Counted from the stretch's first letter, positions 9,653 to 18,803 are shown. The stretch is 64,000 nucleotides of DNA from UQRS01 sp964481575 (GCA_964481575.1 CAYZTR010000004.1:21456-85455), one strand, 5' to 3'. The notes: generated from the letters alone by a model not told the origin. Numbers and translations: made by a program.

Positions 9653-12600
9653 TTACTGGTTCAGGATGGCCTTCCGCAACAAAACCACATCGGTTACCGA
9701 CAGATTGCCGTCGCCATTCAAGTCACCCAAGGGACAATCTGTAGCAGTTGTCCCAGCCAAAATGGCCTTTCGCAGCAGCACCACATCGGTCACCGACAGG
9801 TTGCCGTCCCCATTGAGATCCCCCAGTGTTCCTTCAGTCGGCGGGACATCAGGCTCCCCGGTCAAAGCTTCTTCTGCAGCCACCAGCACGTCATAGTTGG
9901 CAACCAGCGCCTTCTGCACATCGGTCAAATCCTCATAAGCCTCTCTGGCCTGTTCCACTGCAGCAATACTGTCCTGCGTAATCTCGCCCAAAGCGGTAAT
10001 CAACGCTTCCACATTTGCAATGGCTGTCTCATCCTCAGCGGAAACCACATAAATATTGGAACTGTTGTAGGTAGCAGACAAATTGGCGATGGAAGTGATA
10101 GTGTCAGGGTGAATTCCCAAATCTGCCAGGGTGGTGCAAGCCTTCCCATTGATAGTCACATTACGGAAGACCACATTCTCCACGGTATAGTCCTGGCCGT
10201 CATAGGTCACGCCCTGCACCTTACTGTAAGAGGGGCTGGGTACCCGGACATTGATGTTCTGAACCATGATATTGCAGATGTTGCCGAAATCCGTCCGGCT
10301 GCCGGTATCCTGGATAAAGAAGGTAGCCCAGGCCTTGTTATCATCATTGCTCCAGCTGATGGCCTCAATATCAATATTATTGAAGGTTATGTCGTGAATA
10401 TCAGCACCACCGGCTTTGGAATGGGCACCAAAGCCCACCGAGCAATCATAGACATAAGAATTCTGCACCGTGATATTCTCATGATCAAAGAAGATCCCCT
10501 GGCCCATTTTATAACCGTAGCAGCCAGTCCAAGCAAAGCAATCATCCATGAGAATGTTGTCATTAGGCTGGCTATCCCCCACCGGCCAGCCACCGGTAAT
10601 TTCGGTGCCGGTGGCATTGTAAGCCTTGGTAGAATAGCAGTCATCCCAGTTGATGCAGACAGAATGCTGCACCGTTACATCCTGGCAGCTGACAATATCA
10701 ATACCGTCATCCTCTCCCAGGTTGGCCTTATTCAGCACCTTGAAGTTCCGGAAGGTCAGCCCGGTGGACAGAGCAGGCACCACCGACCACATACCGGAAT
10801 CCCGGTAGGTAATGCCGTCGGTGACAAAATTGTTGGTGGCCACCGGCGCCAAAGTCATCAGGGCAAAGCCCAGCCCCCGGACATTGTAGCCATCACCGTC
10901 CACGGTACCGCGGCCGCAGATGGTCACATTTTCACTGTAGGAAGCCGTATAAACCAGGTAGGTAATGGGCAGACCCAGGGAATTTTTCCGCCCCTTTTCA
11001 GCGAACTCTTCTGGATCGGTGGAAGCCCGAAGCACTGCGCCGCCGGCCAGATACAGGGTCACATTGCTGGGCAGTTCCAGAGAACCGGACAGGTACACAC
11101 CGGCAGGTACATACACCACACCGGGGCCATTCCCTTCCACAGCGCCGTAAGCGGCCGCATCAGCCACCGCCTTCTGCAAAGCAACATAAGAAGAGGTCAA
11201 TCCGGTGGGATCGGCACCATAGGTGTCATCCGTCACATCATAGACACCATCGGCAGCAGGATCCGGCACATTTTCCTGCACCGGGTCGGCATTGATCAGC
11301 AACCGGCGATTCTGCCCGTTGATTTTCAGAATAAGATACTGGCTTTCAGAAATGGTAAAGGACAGGGTCTTACCGGAAACAGTGCCGGTGATTTCCTTAG
11401 CCAGCGGAGAAATACTGTAGGAGGTGATATTACTGTTTGCGGTTACTTCCAAAGCCACCGGTGTTCCTTCCTGTTTCAGGGAGAATTCGGCGTAGTCATA
11501 GGCAAAGGTACCGTCACTGTAATGAATTACCGGAACGTTTACGCCGTCAGCAGTCAGCGTATAATCTGTGGAAAGGGGATACAGATCATACAGCGGATAA
11601 GAATCCACCAGGTTGGAGGAAGCTGCCGGCACAATCTCTTTATAACCGTAAAGTTCGGTATCTGTAGGCTCAGACAGCTGGAAATCCACAATATTCACCT
11701 TAAAAGAACCGTTGGAGCTGGGCTCATTTATCCGGAAGGTCAAGTAATTGTCCCCCTGGCTGAACTCATACATTCCCATATTGCAAACAAAATAGCCGTT
11801 GAAGGAACCGGTAGAGGCAAAGATCTTCTCCTGCTTGACACCGTTGAGATAGAAATCTGCCTTTCCCACAGACTCGTGAGCCCGGTACTGGATCTGCAAC
11901 TTATAAGTACCGGCCTGGGGCACCTGCAGGATGTAGTTGGCATAAGAACCGAGGGCCGTCCCGTCAAACCGGGAGAAAGTCACATTATTGGTGGTTTGAT
12001 GCGCAAAGCAGTCAGAAGAATAGTCTGCACTTTCGGCATCGGTACCCGGGAAGGTAGCAATACCGTTGCTGACACTGGGAACAGCGCCAAGGGCACCGCC
12101 CACCTGACCGTAAGGCATATCGTCGTCACCGTAATTCACTTCCAGATCAAACTCCTCATGAACGGCAAAGGTAAAGGTAAACAGGTTCACGCCGTAAGCA
12201 CCGCCGGAACCGGCTGTAGTAGTCACAAACTGAATGGTATTTTCTCCGGCCTGCAGTTCTACTGTACCAACCTCCAGGTTATTGCAGGAGTTGGCATTGC
12301 CAACAGGATTCAGGGAAACCGCCAGTTTTTCACCGTTCAGGTAGATGTCGGCCTGACCGGTGGACTCATGGGTCCGGTACCGGAGGGTAAAATCATAGGT
12401 GCCGGCCTTGGGCATATTCACCGTGAAGGTAGCCCGCATGCCGGATTCGGTAAAGTTGGCACGGGAGAAGGTACCCTCGCCGTTATTGTTACCGCTTGCA
12501 TCATAGTATTGGTGAACAAACGCAATATCAGATTCTTCCTGATTTTCGCACTCATAAGCCCAGAAGACCCACTCGGTCTGATGCTCAGCCTGCAGCTGCG

Positions 12601-13498
12601 CCAGGGTTTCCTCAGCAGCCGTCAGGGTGGCATAATTTTCCACCAAATTCTGCTCCGCTTCGGACAACGCATTATACGCATTCCGGGCAGCGGTAATGGC
12701 AGCCGCACTATCCAGCGTAATCGCCCCTAACGCATCAATCTGGTTCTGCACAGCAGCGGTGCGGAGTCGGGAAATCACTGCCTCTGCATCCGTCAACTTT
12801 TCATAGTTGGTAACACCGTCCCGATCCGCTTCGAACAGTAAATCATAGGCAGTACGAACGGTTGCAACAGCATCAGCCTGATCCAGAGAGGTGATCTCAC
12901 CCAGATCGTCAATCATTTTGATAACATCGCTGACACCGGCGGGGGCTTCAGCCGCTGTCAGAGTAAAGCCCTCCCAGTAATACCGCCAAGAAAGCGTTCC
13001 GTTTTCCACAGCGGTAAAGGTAATGACATGTTCTCCGGCAGTCAACGGAAATGCAGTAACGGAGCCATCCGACTTTCCGGTGCTGGTAGCGGGCTGGGTT
13101 TCCAAAGTTACGCTGTTGGCTGACCAGCTATAAGAACCGTCCACATAGCCGATGTCCACACCGTCAATGGAAATCCTGGTATTTTTGCCGCCGCTGGCAA
13201 CCACCTGCCAACGGAAATTGTCCCATGTAAAGGTGTAGTAACCGGCATCCTCAGAATCCACGGTAAATGCATAGGAATACCATGCATCCGTACCGGCCTC
13301 AATAGAAGAACTGCCATTGTAGTTACCCGTGCCAGGCTTTCCCGCAGCATTGGCATCCGGGTTGGTATCATTCCAAGCGGCCTGAAAGGTCACATTCGTG
13401 CCATAGGTATAGGTAAGGGTTTGCCCCACCTCCAGAGCCGTAGCCGGGACTATGGCAAATATACCGGCAACCAGTAAGATTGCTAGCAATGCAGCCAC
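9653..13498 (-). CDS. Secreted multimodular beta-helix glycosidase-like protein with C-terminal dockerin (larger paralogue)
   Basis: 1281 residues from the GTG at 13498. Modules in order: hydrophobic signal segment, a beta-sandwich module (about 22-185), two ~55-residue helical repeats, two CBM6-like modules (the second has QYRAHESVGKADF, matching the neighbouring paralogue), a beta-helix domain with GVVYVPAGVY, EDDGID and WDD blocks, another helical repeat, and a dockerin at 1225-1281 with two nearly identical Ca2+ loops (DLNGDGNLSVTD twice). It probably docks a cohesin scaffold and acts on a polysaccharide; the GH28/GH49 likeness is inferred from the acidic motifs. The start is uncertain. 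The only in-frame GTG lacks the basic n-region and lies 27 nt past the AGGAGG site. Translation from codon GTA at 13519 would add KKTKQC. A promoter lies at 13558-13586. Confidence 0.83.
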   Translation of the reverse strand: MAALLAILLVAGIFAIVPATALEVGQTLTYTYGTNVTFQAAWNDTNPDANAAGKPGTGNYNGSSSIEAGTDAWYSYAFTVDSEDAGYYTFTWDNFRWQVVASGGKNTRISIDGVDIGYVDGSYSWSANSVTLETQPATSTGKSDGSVTAFPLTAGEHVITFTAVENGTLSWRYYWEGFTLTAAEAPAGVSDVIKMIDDLGEITSLDQADAVATVRTAYDLLFEADRDGVTNYEKLTDAEAVISRLRTAAVQNQIDALGAITLDSAAAITAARNAYNALSEAEQNLVENYATLTAAEETLAQLQAEHQTEWVFWAYECENQEESDIAFVHQYYDASGNNNGEGTFSRANFTESGMRATFTVNMPKAGTYDFTLRYRTHESTGQADIYLNGEKLAVSLNPVGNANSCNNLEVGTVELQAGENTIQFVTTTAGSGGAYGVNLFTFTFAVHEEFDLEVNYGDDDMPYGQVGGALGAVPSVSNGIATFPGTDAESADYSSDCFAHQTTNNVTFSRFDGTALGSYANYILQVPQAGTYKLQIQYRAHESVGKADFYLNGVKQEKIFASTGSFNGYFVCNMGMYEFSQGDNYLTFRINEPSSNGSFKVNIVDFQLSEPTDTELYGYKEIVPAASSNLVDSYPLYDLYPLSTDYTLTADGVNVPVIHYSDGTFAYDYAEFSLKQEGTPVALEVTANSNITSYSISPLAKEITGTVSGKTLSFTISESQYLILKINGQNRRLLINADPVQENVPDPAADGVYDVTDDTYGADPTGLTSSYVALQKAVADAAAYGAVEGNGPGVVYVPAGVYLSGSLELPSNVTLYLAGGAVLRASTDPEEFAEKGRKNSLGLPITYLVYTASYSENVTICGRGTVDGDGYNVRGLGFALMTLAPVATNNFVTDGITYRDSGMWSVVPALSTGLTFRNFKVLNKANLGEDDGIDIVSCQDVTVQHSVCINWDDCYSTKAYNATGTEITGGWPVGDSQPNDNILMDDCFAWTGCYGYKMGQGIFFDHENITVQNSYVYDCSVGFGAHSKAGGADIHDITFNNIDIEAISWSNDDNKAWATFFIQDTGSRTDFGNICNIMVQNINVRVPSPSYSKVQGVTYDGQDYTVENVVFRNVTINGKACTTLADLGIHPDTITSIANLSATYNSSNIYVVSAEDETAIANVEALITALGEITQDSIAAVEQAREAYEDLTDVQKALVANYDVLVAAEEALTGEPDVPPTEGTLGDLNGDGNLSVTDVVLLRKAILAGTTATDCPLGDLNGDGNLSVTDVVLLRKAILNQ

Positions 13499-13557
13499 AC
13501 ATTGTTTTGTCTTTTTTACACAAAATCCTCCTTTTCACAATACGGTTTTCTATTCAT

Positions 13558-13586
13558 AGAATACAACAGAAAAAATTTAAAGTCAA
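13558..13586 (-). promoter_or_regulatory. SigmaA-type promoter for the dockerin genes
   Basis: TTGACT (13586-13581), 17 nt, TATTCT (13563-13558) on the minus strand. It is 32 nt upstream of the AGGAGG site at 13531-13526. Confidence 0.65.
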
Positions 13587-13589
13587 TAA

Positions 13590-13888
13590 AAGATTGGCAT
13601 CAGGAAAAAAGAGGTAATTTTCGTGCAAAAACCGTCCATGAAAAAGTCAGGATTGTACAAAAACAGTTGTGCCAACCCCTCTGTATCAGTAAGAAGAATA
13701 TGGATCAAACCTGGAAATTCTGGCTGCGGGAAGCACAAGGCGAAAATGATTCCTTGGTAGGCGTGCGCAGAGCGTCTGACCACAAAATGTGCGGGTATTT
13801 CTGCCGGGAAATGGTAGAATTATTCACGGGTTTGTGATATACTTTGCTTGGTTACAAAAAGATTGCTGGAAGTTGGAGGAAAACAGAA
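13590..13888. other. Intergenic stretch, no gene recognised
   Basis: About 300 nt between divergent genes. Short open frames occur on both strands, but none has a convincing ribosome site or a recognisable product. An extended -10-like TGATATACT at 13836-13843 could start the acetyltransferase transcript, without a clear -35. Confidence 0.4.
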
Positions 13889-14410
13889 ATGATAAGGCCG
13901 GCTGTAATGGAAGATCTGGAATCTGTAGAGGAAGCGTATCATGCGCATTTTATCCAGGAACAAAAGCATGGAGCATACACTGTTTTTCAAAAAGGCGTCT
14001 ATCCTACAAGAACCGATGCAGAGAAAGCCCTGCGTCATGAAGCGCTGTATGTTTATGTGGATCATGGCGTTGTGCTGGGCAGTATGATATTGGATCATCA
14101 TCAACCGGAAGAATACCAGAAAATAGACTGGCCAAGCCACGCGGCGGCAGATCAGGTGCATGTGATTCACCTACTGATGGTAAGGCCTTCAGCTACCGGC
14201 AAAGGGATTGGTTCGTCCCTGGTACATTATGCGCTGGACATGGCAAAACAGCATACCTGCATCGCCGTCAGACTGGATACAGGAGCGCAAAACATTCCCG
14301 CCGTTTCTTTTTATCAAAAATTAGGATTTCAACTGGTGGCAACATCCTCCATGAAAGTCGGTGGTGCAATTTCTCATAACAGGCACCTGTTTATGGAAAA
14401 AATACTGTAA
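13889..14410 (+). CDS. GNAT-family N-acetyltransferase
   Basis: A 173-residue acetyl-CoA-dependent N-acetyltransferase of unknown acceptor. The central LLMVRPSATGKGIGSSLVHYA segment is the acetyl-CoA pyrophosphate-binding motif A (R/Q-x-x-G-x-G/A), and the C-terminal SFYQKLGF is motif B. The ATG at 13889 follows GGAGGA at 8-nt spacing; a frame starting 45 nt earlier lacks a site. It is monocistronic, with its own terminator at 14453-14492. Confidence 0.88.
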   Translation: MIRPAVMEDLESVEEAYHAHFIQEQKHGAYTVFQKGVYPTRTDAEKALRHEALYVYVDHGVVLGSMILDHHQPEEYQKIDWPSHAAADQVHVIHLLMVRPSATGKGIGSSLVHYALDMAKQHTCIAVRLDTGAQNIPAVSFYQKLGFQLVATSSMKVGGAISHNRHLFMEKIL

Positions 14411-14452
14411 ACCGGCGGCCAACTTTTCAGGAATGCAAAAAACACAAACACA

Positions 14453-14492
14453 AGAGGCTGCCTCGCTTTAACAGTGAGGTAGCCTCTGTTTT
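14453..14492 (+). terminator. Rho-independent terminator
   Basis: Hairpin with arms AGAGGCTGCCTC and GAGGTAGCCTCT, followed by TGTTTT. It terminates the acetyltransferase gene. The A-rich upstream side may also let it act for the convergent gene starting at 15574. Confidence 0.75.
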
Positions 14493-14629
14493 CCCGGATG
14501 CTCCGTCCGCCAAAGAAACCAGCAACCCGTACCTGTTGGCTTCAGCGTTTCACCAAACAAAACAACTTTGGCCAAAAGCCATGCTGTTTTTGATAAATAT
14601 GAACCGGTTCTATGTTTCAAGATTCATCT

Positions 14630-15574
14630 TTATTTCATCGCATTGCGTTCTATGGGCATAGTCGACAACACGCCCGGGCCACCGTCCGGGAAGAGTACGA
14701 CCGTCATTCTTGTACGGTTTTCCGGCCGTTTCATCACTTGGGTGGCAGCCCACAAAACCGCACCGGAGGACGGCCCACAGCATAACCCTTCCGTAGCCGC
14801 CAGACGCTTCACCGTGTCCATGGCGTCCCAGTCGGTACATGCCAGCACTTCATTGAAAATTCCGTCGTTCAAAGACGCGGGGATAAAACCGGCCCCCAAC
14901 TCCGGGATCCGATGCTGCCCCGGATAACCGCCCGACAGTACTGGACTGGCGGCAGGCTCCACAGCAATCACCTGGATTCCCAGATTTTGGCGTTTCAGGT
15001 ATTCCCCCACACCGGTAATGGTACCGCCGGTACCTACCCCGGCCACAAAAATATCCACTTCGCCTTTAGTATCCTCCCAGATTTCCGGCCCAGTCGTCAA
15101 AAAATGTGCCTTGGAAACCGATTCACTGTCGAAGGGATCCAGTAAGTAGCTACCGGGAATCTGGGCCTGCAACTCCCCGGCCTGCTTTACCGCACCGGCT
15201 AATCCCAAATCTGCCGCTGTGCGATAAAGATTGGCTCCATAAAACTGCACTGCCCGCTGCTGGGACAAGGGGACATCTGCCGGCATAACAAAGAAGCAAT
15301 GGTACCCCATTCGCAGAGCAAAAGCAGCTAATGCTACCCCCAGATTTCCGGCAGTAGGTACGATAACCGTTGCACCGGGCCGCAAAGACCCGTCAGCTCG
15401 CGCATCCGACAGCAGCCGGACAGCTGCCCGGTCCATGGCACTGCCAGTGGGCCCATACCACTCCAGCTTGGCATACAGATTCACCGTCAGCCCGCAGGCT
15501 TTGGCATAGCGATCCAGGGCAAACAGAGGGGTATGCCCCACTAAATCCCCATAGTCCCGGCAAATCTCAGCCAT
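14630..15574 (-). CDS. Cysteine synthase-like (OASS-fold) protein lacking the PLP lysine
   Basis: 314 residues with the fold-type II PLP pattern of O-acetylserine sulfhydrylase: KLE near residue 36, a PTAGNLG loop (normally TSGNTG), the PLP-phosphate cradle GTGGTITG, and the C-terminal GPSSGA. The active-site segment normally reads NPxGSxKDR. Here it reads GPTGSAMDR, so the Schiff-base lysine is Met47 (codon ATG, 15436-15434). Without that lysine the normal cysteine-synthase reaction is not expected. A binding, regulatory or altered-chemistry role is possible. It overlaps yqgF by 8 nt and sits at the end of that unit. Confidence 0.8.
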   Translation of the reverse strand: MAEICRDYGDLVGHTPLFALDRYAKACGLTVNLYAKLEWYGPTGSAMDRAAVRLLSDARADGSLRPGATVIVPTAGNLGVALAAFALRMGYHCFFVMPADVPLSQQRAVQFYGANLYRTAADLGLAGAVKQAGELQAQIPGSYLLDPFDSESVSKAHFLTTGPEIWEDTKGEVDIFVAGVGTGGTITGVGEYLKRQNLGIQVIAVEPAASPVLSGGYPGQHRIPELGAGFIPASLNDGIFNEVLACTDWDAMDTVKRLAATEGLCCGPSSGAVLWAATQVMKRPENRTRMTVVLFPDGGPGVLSTMPIERNAMK

Positions 15575-16004
15575 GTTCCCTCGCCTCCCCCCGGTTCTTT
15601 TTTGCGGCCAGATAATCCTCCAGAATCATGGTAGCCGCCACGGCATCCACCACGTTTTTCCGCTTTTTTCCCCGGACGTTATCGTAATTCAGAGCAGTAT
15701 GGGCAGAGACGGTGGTACACCGCTCGTCCTGAAGGACCACCGGCAGCCCGGTGGCGGCGGCAATAAGATCGGCTGTTTCCGCACATTCCTTGGCCTTGAA
15801 TCCCACACTGCCATCCATATTTTTGGGGAATCCTACCACGATTTGCTCCGCTTTCAGTTCAGCTGCCTTGGCGGCGATCTCCTCCACCAGACGTTCCCGA
15901 TTCCGCTGAAATAGAACGCCCTTGGGAAAGGCAAAACTTTCGGATGAATCGGAGAGGGCCAACCCCGTCCGTGCAGCTCCCAAATCCACAGCCAAAATCA
16001 ACAT
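15567..16004 (-). CDS. yqgF: YqgF/RuvX-type RNase H-fold nuclease
   Basis: 145 residues, the usual length for the putative Holliday-junction resolvase (also implicated in 16S rRNA maturation). The N-terminal VDLGAARTGLALSD holds the first catalytic Asp, VVGFPKNMDGS is the conserved central strand and loop, DERCTT holds the second acidic site, and VDAVAATMILEDYL holds the third Asp. AAGGAGGAA precedes ATG 16004. It lies 46 nt after pyrD and may be read from the same transcript. Confidence 0.93.
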   Translation of the reverse strand: MLILAVDLGAARTGLALSDSSESFAFPKGVLFQRNRERLVEEIAAKAAELKAEQIVVGFPKNMDGSVGFKAKECAETADLIAAATGLPVVLQDERCTTVSAHTALNYDNVRGKKRKNVVDAVAATMILEDYLAAKKNRGEAREHG

Positions 16005-16050
16005 GGTAAGATTCCTCCTTTTTACAAGGTATTATTGTTGTTGTGTCTCC

Positions 16051-16962
16051 TTACCAGAGCTGCACCGTACCGGTCAACTCCCGGACTGCGGCAATGCCGT
16101 TTTTCTCGCAAAAATTCTGCAACCCGGTAATTACCTGAATGGGTGCATAAGGATCGGTGAAATTGGCCGTTCCGATCTGAATGGCAGAGGCGCCTGCCTC
16201 CATCATTTCCACCGCATCCTCCCATTTGGCAATACCGCCCATGCCGATAACCGGGATCTTGACCCGATTGGCCACCTGGTACACCATGCGGACAGCCACG
16301 GGGAATACCGCTGGGCCAGACAGGCCGCCAGTATTGTTTTTCAAAATGGGACGGCGGGATTGGATGTCAATGCGCATTCCCGTCAGAGTATTGATCAGGG
16401 AAACAGCATCTGCCCCTTCTGCTTCCACCGCGGCGGCCACCTCGGCAATATCCGCCGCATTAGGGGACAACTTAACGCATAGCGGCTTCTTGCTAACCGC
16501 CCGCACCGCTTTGGTAACGGCGGCGGCCATGGACGGCACCGTCCCGAAGGCCACGCCGCCCTCCTTCACGTTGGGGCAGGAAATATTCATCTCGATCATA
16601 TCCACGGCCGAGTCGTTGAGCTTCTCTGACACCGCTACATAGTCCTCCGGCTTGCTCCCGGCGATATTGGCCAGAATCCGGGTACCCTGCTGGGACAACC
16701 AGGGCAGATCATATTGCAGGAAGAAATCCACCCCCGGGTTCTGCAGCCCCACCGAATTCAGCATCCCGGCCGGGGTCTCGGCGATTCGCGGATTCAAATT
16801 ACCCAATCTGGGCTCCAGGGTAGTTCCCTTACAGGAAATGCCCCCCAGCTCCTTTAACGGATACAGCTCGGCATACTCCCGACCAAAACCGAAAGAACCG
16901 GATGCGGTGATCACCGGGTTTTTAAATTCCACTCCGGCGATATTGACAGACAGATCCACCAT
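16051..16962 (-). CDS. pyrD: Dihydroorotate dehydrogenase B, catalytic subunit
   Basis: Oxidises dihydroorotate to orotate using FMN, passing electrons to PyrK (class 1B, NAD-linked). 303 residues. The active-site loop NISCPNVKEGG contains the catalytic Cys typical of class 1 enzymes, and GGIAKWEDA with SAIQIGTANF forms the FMN phosphate site. The start at 16962 overlaps the pyrK stop as TAATG with GGAGG upstream, so the subunits are translationally coupled. A longer frame to 17007 would lie inside pyrK and is less likely. Confidence 0.95.
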   Translation of the reverse strand: MVDLSVNIAGVEFKNPVITASGSFGFGREYAELYPLKELGGISCKGTTLEPRLGNLNPRIAETPAGMLNSVGLQNPGVDFFLQYDLPWLSQQGTRILANIAGSKPEDYVAVSEKLNDSAVDMIEMNISCPNVKEGGVAFGTVPSMAAAVTKAVRAVSKKPLCVKLSPNAADIAEVAAAVEAEGADAVSLINTLTGMRIDIQSRRPILKNNTGGLSGPAVFPVAVRMVYQVANRVKIPVIGMGGIAKWEDAVEMMEAGASAIQIGTANFTDPYAPIQVITGLQNFCEKNGIAAVRELTGTVQLW

Positions 16963-17735
16963 TACCAAACGACCTCCTTTGCATCCATTACCGGGCCATA
17001 GCGGCAAACCTGGGCGCTGCGAACAGTACCGGCTTCATCCTGAATCCGGACGGCGCAGCCTACACAGGCCCCGATGCCGCAGCCCATACGCTCCTCCAGG
17101 GAGACCTGGCAAGACACGTTATATTTCTCACAGAGTTTCGCCACATTTTTCAGCATCACCATAGGCCCGCAGGCACAGACCAGATCAAAGGGCTGCCGGG
17201 ACGCCAGACGCTTCTCCAGAATATCGGTGACAAACCCCTTGAGCCCCAGGGTGCCGTCATCGGTACAGAGCATGACTTCGTTGCAAACCTGCTCAAAATC
17301 GTCCAGCAAAATGGCTGCAGAAGCCGTGCGGAACCCCAGGATGGCATCGCACTGCTTTCCCTGAAGCTTGGCGGTCTCCAACATAGGCGGCACGCCGATA
17401 CCGCCGCCGATCACAATGGCATCCTTGCTTTGGGACAAATCGAACCCGTGCCCCAGAGGGCCCAGCAGATCCAGCGTGTCCCCAACTTTGACCTGCGACA
17501 GCCAGAGGGTACCCTCCCCTTTGACCATATAAACCATACGCAGTGTCCCGGCCACCTTGTCGATCTCGCAAATGGAAATGGGGCGGCGCAGGGTCTTACC
17601 CGGACAGTAAATCTCCACAAACTGACCGGCTTGGGCATCAGCGGCCTGTGGGGTCTTGACCAGCAGGTCATAAATGCCGGGGGCAATGTTTTCATTGCGC
17701 AGAACCTTGGCAAATGCTTTGGTGTATCCCATCAT
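16962..17735 (-). CDS. pyrK: Dihydroorotate dehydrogenase B, electron-transfer subunit
   Basis: 257 residues carrying FAD and a [2Fe-2S] cluster, linking PyrD to NAD+. The RRPISICE motif binds FAD, GGGIGVPPM is the NAD-binding glycine loop, and the C-terminal CGIGACVGCAV plus a later Cys (VCRYGPV) supply the [2Fe-2S] ligands. It is followed immediately by pyrD, as in other Firmicutes. Confidence 0.95.
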   Translation of the reverse strand: MMGYTKAFAKVLRNENIAPGIYDLLVKTPQAADAQAGQFVEIYCPGKTLRRPISICEIDKVAGTLRMVYMVKGEGTLWLSQVKVGDTLDLLGPLGHGFDLSQSKDAIVIGGGIGVPPMLETAKLQGKQCDAILGFRTASAAILLDDFEQVCNEVMLCTDDGTLGLKGFVTDILEKRLASRQPFDLVCACGPMVMLKNVAKLCEKYNVSCQVSLEERMGCGIGACVGCAVRIQDEAGTVRSAQVCRYGPVMDAKEVVW

Positions 17736-17812
17736 GCTTCACTCCCTTTAGATAATTCTGAAACAGGCATTGGCAGGAAATAGCATCCCACGCAACATCT
17801 GATTCTCATCAT

Positions 17813-18742
17813 TTACAGTGTAATCTTTCCGATATGACCCAGAAGCTCATCCCGCATCCGGATGGCTTCATCCCGGGCCGCCTTGGCAAACTCTTCTTCG
17901 GTTAGACCGGCCTTTTTCCAAGCACACATAATGCCTCTGGAGGAATTGATCACAGCGCCAAGACCATGGGAATCAAAAGCGCCAGCCACATCGGCGGCAC
18001 CGCCGCCCTGGGCGCCGTATCCCGGCACCAGGAAGAAGGTATGGGACAGCGCGGCGCGCAACTCGGTGAGCTGGGCCGGATAGGTGGCTCCCACCACAGC
18101 CCCCACGCCGGAATAACCATATTCCCCAGGGAGCTGCTCCCCCCAGGTCTCACAGAAATCCCCCATGGTACAGTAAACCGTCCTGCCCTGGCAATCCCGA
18201 TCCTGCAACTCACCGGAGGATTTGTTGGAGGTTTTTACCAGAATAAAAATCCCCTTGTCCTTGTGACGGCAGATATCCAGCAGGGGTTCAATTCCATCAG
18301 AACCCAGATACCCGTTAACCGTCAGGGCATCCCCACCAAAGGGAGCCAGCATTTCGCCGTTAACCGCCACGGTACCCAAATGGGCGGCGGCATAGGCCTC
18401 CATGGTGGTACCGATGTCGTTGCGCTTGCCGTCGGTAATGACGAACATCCCTTTGGATCTGGCATAAGCAATGGTCCGTTGCAGGGCGCGCATTCCCTGC
18501 CAACCGTACATTTCATAATACGCACATTGGGGTTTCACCGCGGGGACAATGTCGTACAGGGCGTCGATAAGCCCCACGTTAAACTGATACAGCGCCTCGG
18601 CGGCCCCCTCCAGCGTGTTGCCGTACTCCCGGAAGGCGGCCTCCTTGATGGAAGTGGGAACAAAATCCAGCTTGGGATCCAACCCGGCTACGGTGGGGTT
18701 CTGCTTTTCCAGAATTCCGGTGATCAAGCGGTCAAAAGACAT
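17813..18742 (-). CDS. pyrF: Orotidine-5'-phosphate decarboxylase (type 2)
   Basis: Converts OMP to UMP. 309 residues, in the longer type 2 subfamily. The catalytic DGKRNDIG motif (Lys/Asp pair) is intact, and the C-terminal phosphate-binding loop (VPGYGAQGG) and NSSRG are present. The start at 18742 was chosen for the GGAGG site just upstream; an 84-nt extension would run into pyrC. It lies 62 nt after pyrC in the pyrimidine run. Confidence 0.95.
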   Translation of the reverse strand: MSFDRLITGILEKQNPTVAGLDPKLDFVPTSIKEAAFREYGNTLEGAAEALYQFNVGLIDALYDIVPAVKPQCAYYEMYGWQGMRALQRTIAYARSKGMFVITDGKRNDIGTTMEAYAAAHLGTVAVNGEMLAPFGGDALTVNGYLGSDGIEPLLDICRHKDKGIFILVKTSNKSSGELQDRDCQGRTVYCTMGDFCETWGEQLPGEYGYSGVGAVVGATYPAQLTELRAALSHTFFLVPGYGAQGGGAADVAGAFDSHGLGAVINSSRGIMCAWKKAGLTEEEFAKAARDEAIRMRDELLGHIGKITL

Positions 18743-18803
18743 AGTAGTTCCTCCTGCTTTGTGCCCGATGCTCCGGGCTGTTTTTATCATTTGTGGTTTT
18801 CCC

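Noticed and set aside
6503..9826. Repeated segments at 6487-6666 and 9656-9826 as a mobile element
   Set aside because: They are the homologous dockerin-coding ends of two paralogous genes, not transposable repeats.
10109..12730. Long + strand open frame (873 codons) opposite the larger dockerin gene
   Set aside because: It is antisense to a multidomain gene with clear homology, has no ribosome site or recognisable domain, and its composition (many His, Gln, Gly) is typical of reverse-strand shadows. The same applies to 6871-8343 and 48942-50726 on the + strand.
13505..13837. Short open frames on both strands between the dockerin gene and the acetyltransferase
   Set aside because: No convincing start signals, no known motif, and they overlap the promoter of the dockerin gene.
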